Notes: generated from the sequence alone by a model not told the origin. DNA of 64,000 nucleotides from Taibaiella lutea (GCF_008629695.1 NZ_VWSH01000003.1:619688-683687); one strand, 5' to 3'. Positions 35,174 to 45,021 are shown, counted from the first letter of the stretch. Made by a program: numbers and translations.

Positions 35174-36010
35174 ATGAGCGTTACTATATCTGCTGCAGAT
35201 GTAAACAAACTACGCCAAATTACAGGCGCTGGTATGATGGATTGCCGTAAAGCTTTAGCTGAAAGCGATGGCGATTTCGAAAAAGCAATTGACTACTTAC
35301 GTCTTAAAGGTCAAAAAGTGGCTGCTAACCGTAGCGACCGTGATGCTAAAGAAGGTGTAGCTGTTGCAAAATCAAATGCTGATGGCAATTACGGTATCAT
35401 TATCCAATTGTCTGCTGAAACAGATTTCGTTTCTAAAAACGAAGAATTCATCGCTTTTGCTAACGATATCGCTGAAGCAGCTTTACATAACATGCCTTCC
35501 GATATTGAAGCGTTGAAAGCTTTGCCATTAAATGGCGCTACTATCGCAGACAAGTTGTTGGAAATGGTCGCTAAAATCGGTGAAAAAATCGATATCGTTC
35601 GTTACGATCAGGTAAACGCTGATGCTGTTGTTCCTTACATTCACGGTAACTACCGTATCGGTGTATTGGTTGGTTTAAACAAGCCGGAAAGCGAAAAAGT
35701 TATCGCTGCCGGTCGCGACGTAGCTATGCAAATTGCAGCTATGAATCCATTGGGTCTTAATGAAGATACTATTGCACCGGAAGTAATTGAGCGTGAAAAA
35801 GCTTTAGCAATCGAACAAATTGTTGCTGAAGGTAAACCGGCAGACATGGCTGAAAAAATCGCAGCAGGTAAATTGAACAAATTCTTTAAAGACAATACTC
35901 TTTTGGCACAACCTTTCGTAAAAGACAACGGTATCTCTGTTGCCGATTACTTAAAAGGAATAGAAGCAGGTTTAACTGTTACTTCTTTCCGTCGTGCGGC
36001 AATCGGATAA
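35174..36010 (+). CDS. tsf: Elongation factor Ts
   Basis: 278 residues. N-terminal UBA-like VNKLRQITGAGMMDCRKAL, then QLSAETDFVSKNEEF (the TDFV GDP-release motif), HGNYRIGVLVGLNK and MQIAAMNPL. It exchanges GDP for GTP on EF-Tu. In most bacteria, including many Bacteroidota, tsf follows rpsB; here it follows an unrelated gene, has its own promoter and its own terminator. Confidence 0.97.
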   Translation: MSVTISAADVNKLRQITGAGMMDCRKALAESDGDFEKAIDYLRLKGQKVAANRSDRDAKEGVAVAKSNADGNYGIIIQLSAETDFVSKNEEFIAFANDIAEAALHNMPSDIEALKALPLNGATIADKLLEMVAKIGEKIDIVRYDQVNADAVVPYIHGNYRIGVLVGLNKPESEKVIAAGRDVAMQIAAMNPLGLNEDTIAPEVIEREKALAIEQIVAEGKPADMAEKIAAGKLNKFFKDNTLLAQPFVKDNGISVADYLKGIEAGLTVTSFRRAAIG

Positions 36011-36032
36011 TATCTTTTTGATAAAAGCTTGC

Positions 36033-36066
36033 AAAAATCCCGCTGTTTTCATGGCGGGATTTTTTG
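36033..36066 (+). terminator. Terminator after tsf
   Basis: Stem AAAAATCCCGC/GCGGGATTTTT with a T run. Confidence 0.85.
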
Positions 36067-36214
36067 TAATGTTTATTTTACAATAGATAACATTTTTACA
36101 TTAAAGCCGAATAAAATTGTATATTTTGTGTTTGTCAACTGTTTCAATTCTTGATTTTGAATTTAATATCTGTTTTCTTAGATAACGCCTTCTTAATCCC
36201 CAATAAGCACCATA

Positions 36215-37342
36215 ATGAAGAACAAGATTAATTCTATTCAATATTTAAGAGCGATTGCTGTATTACTTGTGGTTTTTAATCATTTGTTTTTTATACGGGA
36301 TTACATTGGGATTAAAAGAGAAGCAAGTATGTTAAACTTGCAGGGATTTGGAGCAATTGGTGTTGATATTTTCTTTGTAATATCAGGATTTATTATTACT
36401 TATACTGCTTCTCAGAAAAAAGGGATAGAAGGGGCTATTGATTTTGCTAAGAAAAGATTTATAAGAATTGCGCCTTGTTACTACATTGCAAGTAGCTTTC
36501 TCGTGTTACGTATTGCAATAAGTCATTTTTTTCATGCTGCGTCAACGGCTGATACTCTGAATACATCTACATTATTAAAAACAGTTACAATTTTGCCGGT
36601 TTTTGACAAGGGCTTTTTTCAAACACCCATTTTATTGGTAGGCTGGACTTTAAGTTTTGAGCTTCTGTTTTATGTGATTTTCAGCCTGTTAATTTTATTT
36701 ACATTAAAAAACAGAGAAACATATTTGCTGGCCATTATTGTTTTACTTGGATTAACAGGTACTATTTTTCCTGTTCACCAGGTTCAGCTAAAGTTTATTA
36801 CCAATCCGATAATTTTGGAATTTGCTTTCGGTGTTCTTATCTGCATTATGTACAGGAAAATTAAAGCTGTTTCATTCAACATAAATGTGGGTATTTTGAT
36901 AGTTTCTTTGTTAATGTTTCTTGCCTTGATTTTATTTGGGTACGGAGACATCAGGCTTGTGTATAAAATTACAGATGGAGACCTGGCGCCTTTACGGGTT
37001 CTTTTGTGGGGAATACCTTCTGCTTTTTTTGCAGCAAGTATTATTTTTATTGGGAAAAGTAATCCTTATAAAATTAGGGAGAATAGGCTCCTGTTGTTTA
37101 TAGGAGAAGCATCCTATTCATTATATTTGGTGCACGAATATTCATTTTCATTCTTAACAAGGGTTATTATTTATTTTCATCTACAGCAAATGAATATAAT
37201 TTTGTTTATAGCAATAAGTATTATGACGGCTTTGCTCAGTGGAGCTCTTTTTCATATTATTATTGAAAGGCCATTGATAAGATGGCTTAATAAAATCTTT
37301 ATTTCCAAGAAAAAGCACGAGAGAATCTTGTCTTTACATTAG
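36215..37342 (+). CDS. Acyltransferase 3 (OafA/YrhL-like) membrane protein
   Basis: 375 residues, about ten membrane segments. Begins IQYLRAIAVLLVVFNHLFF, the conserved first helix with catalytic His. It has GVDIFFVISGFIITY, KKRFIRIAPCYY and GEASYSLYLVHEYSF, all family hallmarks. It acylates surface glycans or lipids on the outer face of the inner membrane; the acceptor is unknown. No glycan gene is adjacent. Confidence 0.9.
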   Translation: MKNKINSIQYLRAIAVLLVVFNHLFFIRDYIGIKREASMLNLQGFGAIGVDIFFVISGFIITYTASQKKGIEGAIDFAKKRFIRIAPCYYIASSFLVLRIAISHFFHAASTADTLNTSTLLKTVTILPVFDKGFFQTPILLVGWTLSFELLFYVIFSLLILFTLKNRETYLLAIIVLLGLTGTIFPVHQVQLKFITNPIILEFAFGVLICIMYRKIKAVSFNINVGILIVSLLMFLALILFGYGDIRLVYKITDGDLAPLRVLLWGIPSAFFAASIIFIGKSNPYKIRENRLLLFIGEASYSLYLVHEYSFSFLTRVIIYFHLQQMNIILFIAISIMTALLSGALFHIIIERPLIRWLNKIFISKKKHERILSLH

Positions 37343-37407
37343 TGCTTTTATACGAATATTGCATACAACCCAATTATTGAAAAGAAATACTTTAAAAAAT
37401 TTAGCTA

Positions 37408-37641
37408 ATGAGTTTTGATCCGGAAAGAAGCAAAAAGAATTTTGATAAAATGAGAGGCTATGCCGGCATGGGCATGGGCGCTGTTTACCTTATCATTGGC
37501 ATAACGATATTGACTTATTCAAAAGTAGATCCCTTTCATATAGGCACCGGAATTTCCTATGTGGTTTCAGGTTTGATGCTTGCTTACGGTATTTTCAGGA
37601 TTTACAGAGGTTATAAACTTTCAAAAGGCGAAGGGCTTTAA
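37408..37641 (+). CDS. Small membrane protein
   Basis: 77 residues with two hydrophobic helices (about 19-36 and 46-63) and a charged N-terminus (MSFDPERSKKNFDKMRGY) and tail (YRGYKLSKGEGL). Unrecognised. It lies 20 bp before ybeY and is probably cotranscribed with ybeY and the pseudouridine synthase. Confidence 0.6.
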   Translation: MSFDPERSKKNFDKMRGYAGMGMGAVYLIIGITILTYSKVDPFHIGTGISYVVSGLMLAYGIFRIYRGYKLSKGEGL

Positions 37642-37661
37642 CCTTTTATCTCAGACAAGCC

Positions 37662-38087
37662 ATGGCCATTCAATATTTTGAAGTTGAAGTATCATCCAAG
37701 CTGAAACAAAAACGGAATCTCTCGGCGTTTCTGAAAGAGCTTATATTGCAATATCTTGATGTAAAAAAAATAGACATCAGTTATATTTTTTGCGATGATG
37801 CTTATTTGCTGGAAAAAAATCTTCAATTCCTTAACCACGATACGCTTACCGATATTATTACTTTCGATCTTTCGGAAAAAGATTTCGAGCTGGTTGCGGA
37901 AATTTATATCAGCGTGGACAGAATCAGGGAAAATGCAGAAAAATTCAAAATTGATTATCAGACGGAATTGCACCGGGTCATTTTTCACGGAGCATTGCAT
38001 CTTTGCGGATTTAAGGATAAAAAGAAAGAGGACAAGGCATTGATGACCGAAATGGAAAACGATAGCCTGCAAAAATATTTTAATTAA
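37662..38087 (+). CDS. ybeY: rRNA maturation endonuclease YbeY
   Basis: 141 residues. The core motif reads FHGALHLCGFKDKK; the first two histidines of HGxLHLxGYDH are present but the position of the third is Asp. Other features match YbeY: LNHDTLTDIITFDL, AEIYISVDRI and TELHRVIFHGALH. It is involved in 16S rRNA 3'-end processing and ribosome quality control. The stop overlaps the next start (TAATG), indicating coupling. Confidence 0.9.
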   Translation: MAIQYFEVEVSSKLKQKRNLSAFLKELILQYLDVKKIDISYIFCDDAYLLEKNLQFLNHDTLTDIITFDLSEKDFELVAEIYISVDRIRENAEKFKIDYQTELHRVIFHGALHLCGFKDKKKEDKALMTEMENDSLQKYFN

Positions 38088-38800
38088 TGAAGTTTGAAAT
38101 AGTTTACGAGGACGAAGATATTGTAGCATATAATAAGCCAAGCGGCTTGTTAAGCATTCCCGATCGTTATAATGCGGAAATTCCATGTCTTTACCACATG
38201 GCTGCAAAAAATTACGACAAGCTTTTTGTTGTACATCGGTTAGACAAAGATACAAGCGGGTTGATTGTATTTGCAAAAAACGAAGAAAGCCATAAATACA
38301 TGTCGCAGTTATTTGAAAGCCGCGATGTAGAAAAATATTATCTGGCTATTGTAAACGGAAAACCGTTTAAAGACAAAGGAAGCATCGTTGCACCAATAGC
38401 CGAACATCCTAATCACAAAGGAAGGATGAGTATTCAGAAAAAAGGGAGATTTGCACATACCGATTATGAGTTGCAGAAATCCTGGAACCAGTTTTCATTG
38501 CTAAAATTGCGTATTCATACAGGCCGTACGCATCAGATAAGGGTTCACATGCAGCATTTGGGAAATCCGGTTGTTTGCGATCCTTTTTACGGCAGCGGAG
38601 GAACGCTATTGCTTTCATCTATAAAAAAGAAATTTAAGCTGGCGGAAAATGCAGAGGAAGAAAGGCCATTGTTGAGCAGATTGGCTTTGCACGCCTCGCA
38701 ATTGAAATTCATAAACCAAAAAGGCGAAAAGCAAACCATTGATGCGCCTTTGCCTAAAGACTTAGCTGTTACCATTAAACAGCTGGATAAATGGGGATAA
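38087..38800 (+). CDS. RluA-family pseudouridine synthase
   Basis: 237 residues, catalytic domain only, with no S4 domain. Catalytic Asp in HRLDKDTSGLIVFAKN, preceded by YNKPSGLLSIPD and followed by LKLRIHTGRTHQIRVHMQH. It isomerises uridine to pseudouridine in rRNA or tRNA; the target is not predictable, though an RluC/RluA-like role is likely. Start codon overlaps the ybeY stop by one base. Confidence 0.9.
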   Translation: MKFEIVYEDEDIVAYNKPSGLLSIPDRYNAEIPCLYHMAAKNYDKLFVVHRLDKDTSGLIVFAKNEESHKYMSQLFESRDVEKYYLAIVNGKPFKDKGSIVAPIAEHPNHKGRMSIQKKGRFAHTDYELQKSWNQFSLLKLRIHTGRTHQIRVHMQHLGNPVVCDPFYGSGGTLLLSSIKKKFKLAENAEEERPLLSRLALHASQLKFINQKGEKQTIDAPLPKDLAVTIKQLDKWG

Positions 38801-38838
38801 AATAAAGATTCCGGTTATTAATAACCGGAATCTTTATT
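38801..38838. terminator. Bidirectional terminator (38-bp perfect palindrome)
   Basis: Perfect 19+19 palindrome with A/T-rich ends, exactly between the convergent pseudouridine synthase and DsbA-like genes; serves both strands. Confidence 0.85.
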
Positions 38839-39483
38839 TTAAGCGTTTAGCTCCTTCAGAATATTATCTATTCGTTCCTTCAATGTTTCAAAATCGGTAT
38901 AACCTTTTGCCACCAGGTAAAATTTATTGTCGGATGCCTGTAATAATAATTGCGGAAAACTTGTAACCTGCAATTGTTTGCACAATGCAAAATCATAGTA
39001 AGCTTTCTCTTTAAATTTTTCGGAATGTAAATCGCTGTAAAAAGTTTCATTATCAATTCCGTATTTTGGTAAAAGGTGCCTGTAAGCTTCGTCGTCTGTT
39101 AAATCACGGCCTTCAAAGTTCAATGAGTATTGTAAATCGGCAGCGAAAGAAACGGCCATGTCAGGATTGTATTCTTTAATAATACACAATGCAATAGCCG
39201 GTTTTTCTGAATTTGGAAACCAATCGCTTTGTTCCGGGTTGAAAATATGCCAGAGAAAATCTTCACCAAACTTTACGCCTGTATATTCTTCAACCGTTTT
39301 ATATGCTTGTTGAATATAAGGCGCAGTCAGGCCGATATGCCTTGGCTCCTCCGGTAAAATCATACCACCGCTTAACACTTCAACATGCAGCCTATCTTTG
39401 TAGAGCGCTTCTATCTTTTTAATAACCGGGCTGAAGCCGTAGCACCAGCCACACCATGCATCATAACAATATATCAAATTCAT
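38839..39483 (-). CDS. DsbA-family (FrnE-like) thioredoxin-fold protein
   Basis: 214 residues from the ATG at 39483 (MNLIYCYDAWCGWCYGFSP). CxxC is CGWC near the N-terminus and the cis-Pro segment is VTSFPQLLL, with a helical insert between, as in DsbA/FrnE. No signal peptide, so a cytoplasmic disulfide oxidoreductase or isomerase is likely. The frame opens earlier (to 39570) but the residues there do not fit; a -7 box lies at 39500-39507. Confidence 0.85.
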   Translation of the reverse strand: MNLIYCYDAWCGWCYGFSPVIKKIEALYKDRLHVEVLSGGMILPEEPRHIGLTAPYIQQAYKTVEEYTGVKFGEDFLWHIFNPEQSDWFPNSEKPAIALCIIKEYNPDMAVSFAADLQYSLNFEGRDLTDDEAYRHLLPKYGIDNETFYSDLHSEKFKEKAYYDFALCKQLQVTSFPQLLLQASDNKFYLVAKGYTDFETLKERIDNILKELNA

Positions 39484-39499
39484 AATCCGGAAATAAGGG

Positions 39500-39507
39500 C
39501 AAAAGTA
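39500..39507 (-). promoter_or_regulatory. -7 promoter box for DsbA-like gene
   Basis: CAAAAGTA (TACTTTTG on the minus strand), 16 bp upstream of the chosen start. Confidence 0.5.
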
Positions 39508-39570
39508 GGAAACAAAGACGCAAACACGCATTAAAACAACATAGAAATTGATAATCAAGATATTGCTCAA

Positions 39571-39806
39571 AAATAAATTCGTAAAAGAAATTTTTTTTTA
39601 ACTAAAACAAATCGTAAACTTGCAAAACAAATGCACCAATTATTCCATCCCTTTGGTGTTATATCAAAAAACAGCTTACTTTTTTGCCCCAAAGAATAGG
39701 AAGCTCCAAAATTAAAAATTCAGTAAAACTTTATTGATTAACAACCTCAACATTTAAGAATCGTTTTGATTCCACACCTAATAAGATTAGTAAATCTCAC
39801 ATTTGA
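39571..39806 (+). other. Leader region of rho
   Basis: Gene-free sequence upstream of rho with a near-consensus -7 box (TAAACTTG at about 39612). It would give a 5' leader of about 185 bases. rho is often autoregulated through its leader in other bacteria; no specific structure is claimed here. Confidence 0.35.
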
Positions 39807-41561
39807 ATGGCTTACGACATTTTGCAATTGAACGACATGATCGTTCCTGAATTACAGGATATTGCTGAAAAACTGCAAATTACCGACATGAAAAAACTTG
39901 GTAAGCAGGAATTGGTATATAAGATATTGGACCAGCAAGCACTGAACGATTCAGCAGTAGCGCCAATAGAAGAACCCAAAAAGAAACGCGGCAGAAAGCC
40001 AAAAGAAACGGTTGTGGCCGACGATACAGCAGAGGTTCCTGTAGCAACCGAAGAAATTCCTGTAGCATCACCAGAGGAACCGATTGAAAATACAGAAGAG
40101 AAACAAGTGCCGAGAGTTCGCCGTGAACGCAAACCGATTGCTCATGCAAGAACTGAAAGAGTTCCGGTAAGCTATAGTAGCCCTGAAGTCGAAGAAAAAC
40201 AGCCGGACGTTTCACATGACGCAACAAGCTTTGAAGATCCGGCAGAAATAACACATGGCAAAGTCGTAACACCGGTTGAAATAACGGAAGAAGATAACAG
40301 CCCTCAGCCTCCGGAAGTTATATTGGCAGAAGAGTCCAAAGCCGGCGATGCACCAAAGCCACAGCAGAATAATCAAAACCGCAATCAGAATCCAAATCAA
40401 AACCGCCATCAACCACGTCAGAATGAAGGAAACTTCAATATTGAATTTGATGGCATCATTCCCGGCGAAGGAGTTATTGAAATGATGCCGGACGGATATG
40501 GATTTTTACGTAGCAGTGATTACAACTATTTAAGTTCACCGGATGATATTTATGTATCTCCTTCCCAGATAAAACTTTTCGGATTAAAAACAGGCGATAC
40601 CGTAACGGGTAATGTCCGCCCTCCGAAAGAAGGTGAAAAATATTTTGCCTTATTAAAAGTAGAAACCATTAATGGCCGTTTGCCTGAAGAAATCCGCGAC
40701 CGCGTTCCCTTCGATTATCTTACCCCGCTTTTCCCTAATGAAAAACTAAACCTGAATACTACTTCCAATAATTACGGAACACGTATCATGGATTTGTTTA
40801 CGCCAATTGGTAAAGGTCAGCGTGGATTAATTGTGGCACAACCCAAAACAGGTAAAACCATGTTGCTGAAAGAAGTGGCCAATGCCATTGCTGCCAACCA
40901 CCCGGAATGTTACCTGATGATTGTATTGATAGACGAGCGTCCGGAAGAGGTTACAGATATGCAACGTAGTGTAAATGCAGAAGTAATTGCTTCTACGTTT
41001 GATGAACCTGCCGATAAACACGTAAAAGTTTCTCAGATAGCATTACAAAAAGCAAAACGCCTGGTTGAAGTTGGCCATGATGTGGTTATTCTTTTAGATT
41101 CAATTACACGTCTGGCCCGCGCTCATAATACCGTTGCTCCTGCAAGCGGTAAAGTATTGAGTGGTGGCGTGGAAGCAAACGCTATGCAAAAACCAAAACA
41201 ATTTTTTGGTGCCGCGCGTAAAATAGAAAACGGAGGATCGCTGACCATATTAGCTACAGCCCTTATTGATACCGGTTCCCGCATGGATGAAGTTATCTTT
41301 GAAGAGTTTAAAGGTACCGGTAACATGGAATTGCAATTGGATCGTAAACTGGCAAACAAACGCATCTTCCCTGCTATTGACATTACATCTTCCTCTACAC
41401 GTCGCGATGACTTATTATTGGATAAAGAAACCTCTTCTAAAATGTGGGTATTACGCAATCATATTGGCGGCATGAATACAGATGAAGCTATGAACTTCCT
41501 GATGCAGCAAATGAGAGGCACTAAAAGCAACGAAGAGTTTTTGGCTACGATGAATAAGTAA
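39807..41561 (+). CDS. rho: Transcription termination factor Rho with long disordered N-terminal insert
   Basis: 584 residues versus about 420 in E. coli. Residues 1-50 are the Rho N-terminal helical domain ([20 protein letters not shown]). About 52-210 is a low-complexity insert: basic [10 protein letters not shown], acidic Glu/Pro/Val-rich stretch, then Asn/Gln/Arg-rich [19 protein letters not shown]. The RNA-binding cold-shock fold ([16 protein letters not shown]) and hexameric ATPase follow, with Walker [11 protein letters not shown], Walker [15 protein letters not shown] and Q-loop [17 protein letters not shown]. Fully functional by motif. Confidence 0.97.
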   Translation: MAYDILQLNDMIVPELQDIAEKLQITDMKKLGKQELVYKILDQQALNDSAVAPIEEPKKKRGRKPKETVVADDTAEVPVATEEIPVASPEEPIENTEEKQVPRVRRERKPIAHARTERVPVSYSSPEVEEKQPDVSHDATSFEDPAEITHGKVVTPVEITEEDNSPQPPEVILAEESKAGDAPKPQQNNQNRNQNPNQNRHQPRQNEGNFNIEFDGIIPGEGVIEMMPDGYGFLRSSDYNYLSSPDDIYVSPSQIKLFGLKTGDTVTGNVRPPKEGEKYFALLKVETINGRLPEEIRDRVPFDYLTPLFPNEKLNLNTTSNNYGTRIMDLFTPIGKGQRGLIVAQPKTGKTMLLKEVANAIAANHPECYLMIVLIDERPEEVTDMQRSVNAEVIASTFDEPADKHVKVSQIALQKAKRLVEVGHDVVILLDSITRLARAHNTVAPASGKVLSGGVEANAMQKPKQFFGAARKIENGGSLTILATALIDTGSRMDEVIFEEFKGTGNMELQLDRKLANKRIFPAIDITSSSTRRDDLLLDKETSSKMWVLRNHIGGMNTDEAMNFLMQQMRGTKSNEEFLATMNK

Positions 41562-41581
41562 ATATTTGAACAATTCTTTGC

Positions 41582-41622
41582 ATAATAAAGAGGCTGTCCC
41601 AAAAGGGCAGCCTCTTTATTAT
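41582..41622. terminator. Bidirectional terminator between rho and the outer-membrane protein gene
   Basis: Inverted repeat of about 18 bp (41582-41600, 41605-41622; one bulged T) with AAAA loop. Confidence 0.85.
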
Positions 41623-41642
41623 GCCTGACTATATATGGATAT

Positions 41643-42329
41643 TTACAAATTTACTTTAAGGCCAATGTCGCCTCCTAAAAAGTAAAGGTGTTGTATAGAG
41701 TTACTTTCGGGAATAAACGACCATGTACCGGTCATTATATCATTAAGTGTATATTGAAATGCGGGACCTGCAATAATTTCAAAACGGTTATTTAGTTTAT
41801 ATTCTATATGCAGTGCTGTATTTCCCCATATATGAATTAAACCATAAAGGCTTTTAAAACGATTATGACCTATATTTTCCGAATGTTCTTTTTCGTCGGG
41901 GGCTTTGGTTGCGTAATTTATATTTAATAAGAAACCGGTAGATATACCAACAGAAGGCACTAACTTAAATCTGGAAGAAAGAGGTATTTGATAACCGATA
42001 TCAATAGGAATGGCTATCTCCCGAAACTTTAATTTTTCGTAGCCGGTTGGCATTGTATCAGGAAATGAGCTTCCAAAAGTAAGACCTTGCTTATATCCGG
42101 TCTGTTTATATTGTAAGCCGGTTTCCAGCCTCCAGTTTTTTAAATGGTATCCGATTTTGGCTTGTGTATTAAAACCCGTTATGGAAGATATATATGGCTC
42201 CGGCCAATGAGAACCTTGTTTAATGGAGCTACTGCCAACAGCTCCTGATGTAATAATATACCATTTTTGCTGTGCATTGGTATGAGCCCACAATATGCAG
42301 GTGGCGATTAAAAGGGTTAATTTCTTCAT
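41643..42329 (-). CDS. Outer-membrane beta-barrel protein (PorT-like)
   Basis: 228 residues from the ATG at 42329 (signal peptide MKKLTLLIATCILWAHTNAQ). Strand-rich mature part with KIGYHLKNWRLETGLQYKQ, IPIDIGYQIPL, FKLVPSVGISTGFLLNINY and IIAGPAFQYTLND; ends GGDIGLKVNL. This matches the outer-membrane beta-barrel / PorT-type domain common in Bacteroidota. The frame extends to 42404, but the signal peptide fixes the start. Role unknown. Confidence 0.75.
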   Translation of the reverse strand: MKKLTLLIATCILWAHTNAQQKWYIITSGAVGSSSIKQGSHWPEPYISSITGFNTQAKIGYHLKNWRLETGLQYKQTGYKQGLTFGSSFPDTMPTGYEKLKFREIAIPIDIGYQIPLSSRFKLVPSVGISTGFLLNINYATKAPDEKEHSENIGHNRFKSLYGLIHIWGNTALHIEYKLNNRFEIIAGPAFQYTLNDIMTGTWSFIPESNSIQHLYFLGGDIGLKVNL

Positions 42330-42441
42330 TAAAAAATCATTTACCCTTAAAACGCAAATCCGGCTCAAATATTTTCCGGAGCAAAATAATCGTAAGAAAA
42401 ACACAGTATTATAAAAATCTTACACACTACAAAGTGTACTA

Positions 42442-43653
42442 TTATTTCAGCAAAACAAAATCTCCTTTCTTTACATGTGCCTCTTCCTTACAATCTCTAT
42501 ATCTCAGGTAATAAAAATAGTTTCCAATATCGCATAGCTGATTCCTGAAATGCCCGTCCCATTTGCCGTCAAGCTTATTGGTATAAAAAACACGTTCACC
42601 CAAACGGTTGTAAATACTTAATTCCATACCGGAAATATCTTCAGGATTCATTGGCATGAAGTAATCATTACTGGCATCATCATTCGGACTGAATGCATTG
42701 GGCATAAACAATTCTGAACATCTGGGTCCGCAGTATTTTGTAACGACTTTTACATCCGCCTTCTGCTCACATCCCTCTGCCGTTGTAATTTCTACGGAAT
42801 AGGTTGAAGCTTTATCGATTTCAATAGATTTTGTTGTGGCGCCCGTATTCCATTCATAAGTCAAAGCATTATCAGGATAAGCGGTTAGTGTAAGAGTGCT
42901 GTCTCTGCAAATAACAGCTTCGTTTGGTAAAATAAAAGCAGCCGGTATTTCTTTTACTAAAACATCATCAAAAAGATAGTAGCTCATGCCGCTATGAAAC
43001 TGTTCTTCGCCAAACGCACCAGGAAGTTGCGCCGTATCTGTGAGAGCATCGGTATTAAAATTACCGATGATGATTTTTGTTTCACCTCCTTTAGCAATGA
43101 AACAACCTGAAACCTTTGTCCACTCTGTCATTTCACTGATTACGCTATTGCTGTATTCTACTACCGGCGTTTCTTCAATGATATAAGAGGCCGTAGAATC
43201 ATAGCGTATATAATGTTTGTTGGTCAGTACAATACCGATGTTCTTAATTCCAAAATTAATTACCGGAGATTTCAACATAGGCTTTACATACACTTCGGCA
43301 TAATAAAGTGTATTTGGCTTTAACGGTTCGCTTAATTCCCCCTGAATATATTCTCTGTTATAAGCCGGCATAGCTCCCCAGTAACCCAGCTGATAACCGC
43401 CTGTCATTCCTGCTCCCGAGCGGGGCAAAGTCCCGCAATAATCCTGTACGCCTTCTATGGTCCACAATGCAGTATTGTAATAATCAGGTGTGGTAAAATA
43501 AGAATACCAACCCGGCAGCCAATCTTCAAGAAGTAAGCCTCCCGGCGAATTAGTGTACTGCTCAAAGTCGCCATTACGCACAAGATTCTGAGCACTTATT
43601 TTACCACACAAAAACGATGAAAGTAAAACAATAAAATAGCTGAAACGGAACAT
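42442..43653 (-). CDS. T9SS type B (CHU_C) cargo protein
   Basis: 403 residues. Signal peptide MFRFSYFIVLLSSFLCGKIS, cleavage near SAQ. The N-terminal 200 residues begin NLVRNGDFEQYTNSPGG, a carbohydrate-binding-like fold seen in gliding proteins. An Ig-like segment follows (ICRDSTLTLTAYPDNALTYEW), then a CHU_C domain: ELFMPNAFSPNDDASNDYF, LSIYNRLGERVFY and WDGHFRNQLCDIGNYFYYLRY. It should be exported by T9SS and attached to or released from the surface. Ligand unknown. Confidence 0.88.
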   Translation of the reverse strand: MFRFSYFIVLLSSFLCGKISAQNLVRNGDFEQYTNSPGGLLLEDWLPGWYSYFTTPDYYNTALWTIEGVQDYCGTLPRSGAGMTGGYQLGYWGAMPAYNREYIQGELSEPLKPNTLYYAEVYVKPMLKSPVINFGIKNIGIVLTNKHYIRYDSTASYIIEETPVVEYSNSVISEMTEWTKVSGCFIAKGGETKIIIGNFNTDALTDTAQLPGAFGEEQFHSGMSYYLFDDVLVKEIPAAFILPNEAVICRDSTLTLTAYPDNALTYEWNTGATTKSIEIDKASTYSVEITTAEGCEQKADVKVVTKYCGPRCSELFMPNAFSPNDDASNDYFMPMNPEDISGMELSIYNRLGERVFYTNKLDGKWDGHFRNQLCDIGNYFYYLRYRDCKEEAHVKKGDFVLLK

Positions 43654-43739
43654 GACAATATTTTTAGGCCTATAATATCAGACGTAATCCATACCTTCTT
43701 TCTTTGTAAACAATACCGCTCGTTACAAGAAAATCATAT

Positions 43740-44999
43740 TTATCGTTCTACCGTAATTCTTTTTACAACGTTTTTATCTTCAACATTTATTTTCAAAAGA
43801 TAGATACCGCAGGCATTTCCTGTTAAAGAAATAATATGTTTATAATCAGGGTTTTTATTTTCAAAAATCACTTTTCCGGCGATATCCAAAACAGTAACCG
43901 TACTTTTTAGAGTTGACGTAATGGTAAAACATCCGTCATTAGGATTGGGATAAACGTTAAAACCATCTTCATTTAATGCCGGGTTATGAATACCGGTAAC
44001 AGGAGGGGCAATTCTGTTAGTAACAATAAGACCGCTGTCACCTACTGCATAAGCAATGGAATCATTTACCATAGCAACAGAGCGCAACGGATGTCTTACC
44101 CTTTCAAAGCCGCTGAACATAGAGGTGCTGTCTCTCCAGTAAATCATTCCCTGCCCCTGCATCGTCGTAGATTCTCCGACTGCAATGAAAGAGTCTTTTT
44201 TAGATACGACAATACTTCTCATGATGGGATAGTCAAATGTCAGAGAATTGAAGTCCGCTACCCAGGTACGGCCTGTATCAAAACTCATCAACATGGTTCC
44301 TCCTTGCCCTGCACAGGCTGCCATAATAGTGCTGTCGTTTATGAAACGAATAGCATTGATTGTAGTATCTGTAGCCTGACAGGTAAGTGTATCCCAGCTA
44401 AGGCCGCCATCAAAAGTGCGGGCAATGTAACCTTTATCGCCTGCAACAATGCCCGTCTGCTCATTCCTGAAATCAATGGCTTTGAAGAAATAGCCCGCTG
44501 TCGATTGAAAAGTATGGTAATAAGAAGGCGTTCCTGATGGAATTTTATTAACTACATAGCCCGAAAAGAATGCCGAACCCGTTATAAAACCATTATTCTC
44601 TGAGAAGAAATGGCTGCAATAAGCAGCTATCGTTCCGGCATCTACCGGACTCCAGCTTAAGCCGCCATCCGTAGTTTTAAATAAGTCACCTCTGAAAGTC
44701 GGATCATTGTAATTTGATATAACGGCGTAACCCACACTTGCGCTGACGAAATCCAGATCGATTACATCATTAAAAGTATTCATTACCGCTATTTGTGACA
44801 AAGAATCCCAGGTCTGTCCGCCATTCACTGTTTTTAGAAGCACCCCATCGTAGCCCCCAATATAGCCCACCTGCTGATTGGCAAAAGAAATGGAAAATAA
44901 TTGTCGTTGCGTGCCGGAACCCACTTCATGCCAATATTGTGCATTTGTCCGAATGCTGATTATAATAATCAGTAATACTAAAATCTTTATCTTTCTCAT
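43740..44999 (-). CDS. YCF48/BNR-repeat T9SS type A cargo protein
   Basis: 419 residues with a signal peptide (ends ISIRTNAQ). Repeats of the type VGYIGGYDGVLLKTVNGGQTW, LFKTTDGGLSW and IARTFDGGLSWD form a beta-propeller like YCF48/HCF136. The C-terminal about 75 residues are a type A sorting domain (FNVYPNPNDGCFTI, GIYLLKI, VKRITVER). Secreted; the role of such propellers in Bacteroidota is not defined. Promoter box at 45022-45029. Confidence 0.88.
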   Translation of the reverse strand: MRKIKILVLLIIIISIRTNAQYWHEVGSGTQRQLFSISFANQQVGYIGGYDGVLLKTVNGGQTWDSLSQIAVMNTFNDVIDLDFVSASVGYAVISNYNDPTFRGDLFKTTDGGLSWSPVDAGTIAAYCSHFFSENNGFITGSAFFSGYVVNKIPSGTPSYYHTFQSTAGYFFKAIDFRNEQTGIVAGDKGYIARTFDGGLSWDTLTCQATDTTINAIRFINDSTIMAACAGQGGTMLMSFDTGRTWVADFNSLTFDYPIMRSIVVSKKDSFIAVGESTTMQGQGMIYWRDSTSMFSGFERVRHPLRSVAMVNDSIAYAVGDSGLIVTNRIAPPVTGIHNPALNEDGFNVYPNPNDGCFTITSTLKSTVTVLDIAGKVIFENKNPDYKHIISLTGNACGIYLLKINVEDKNVVKRITVER

Positions 45000-45021
45000 C
45001 TTCTTCTGTTTTAGTTGATGT

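Noticed and set aside
37692-38276. 194-codon minus-strand frame
   Set aside because: Antisense to ybeY and the pseudouridine synthase; no own motifs.
43986-44537. 183-codon plus-strand frame
   Set aside because: Antisense to a clear T9SS cargo gene with signal peptide, propeller repeats and sorting domain.
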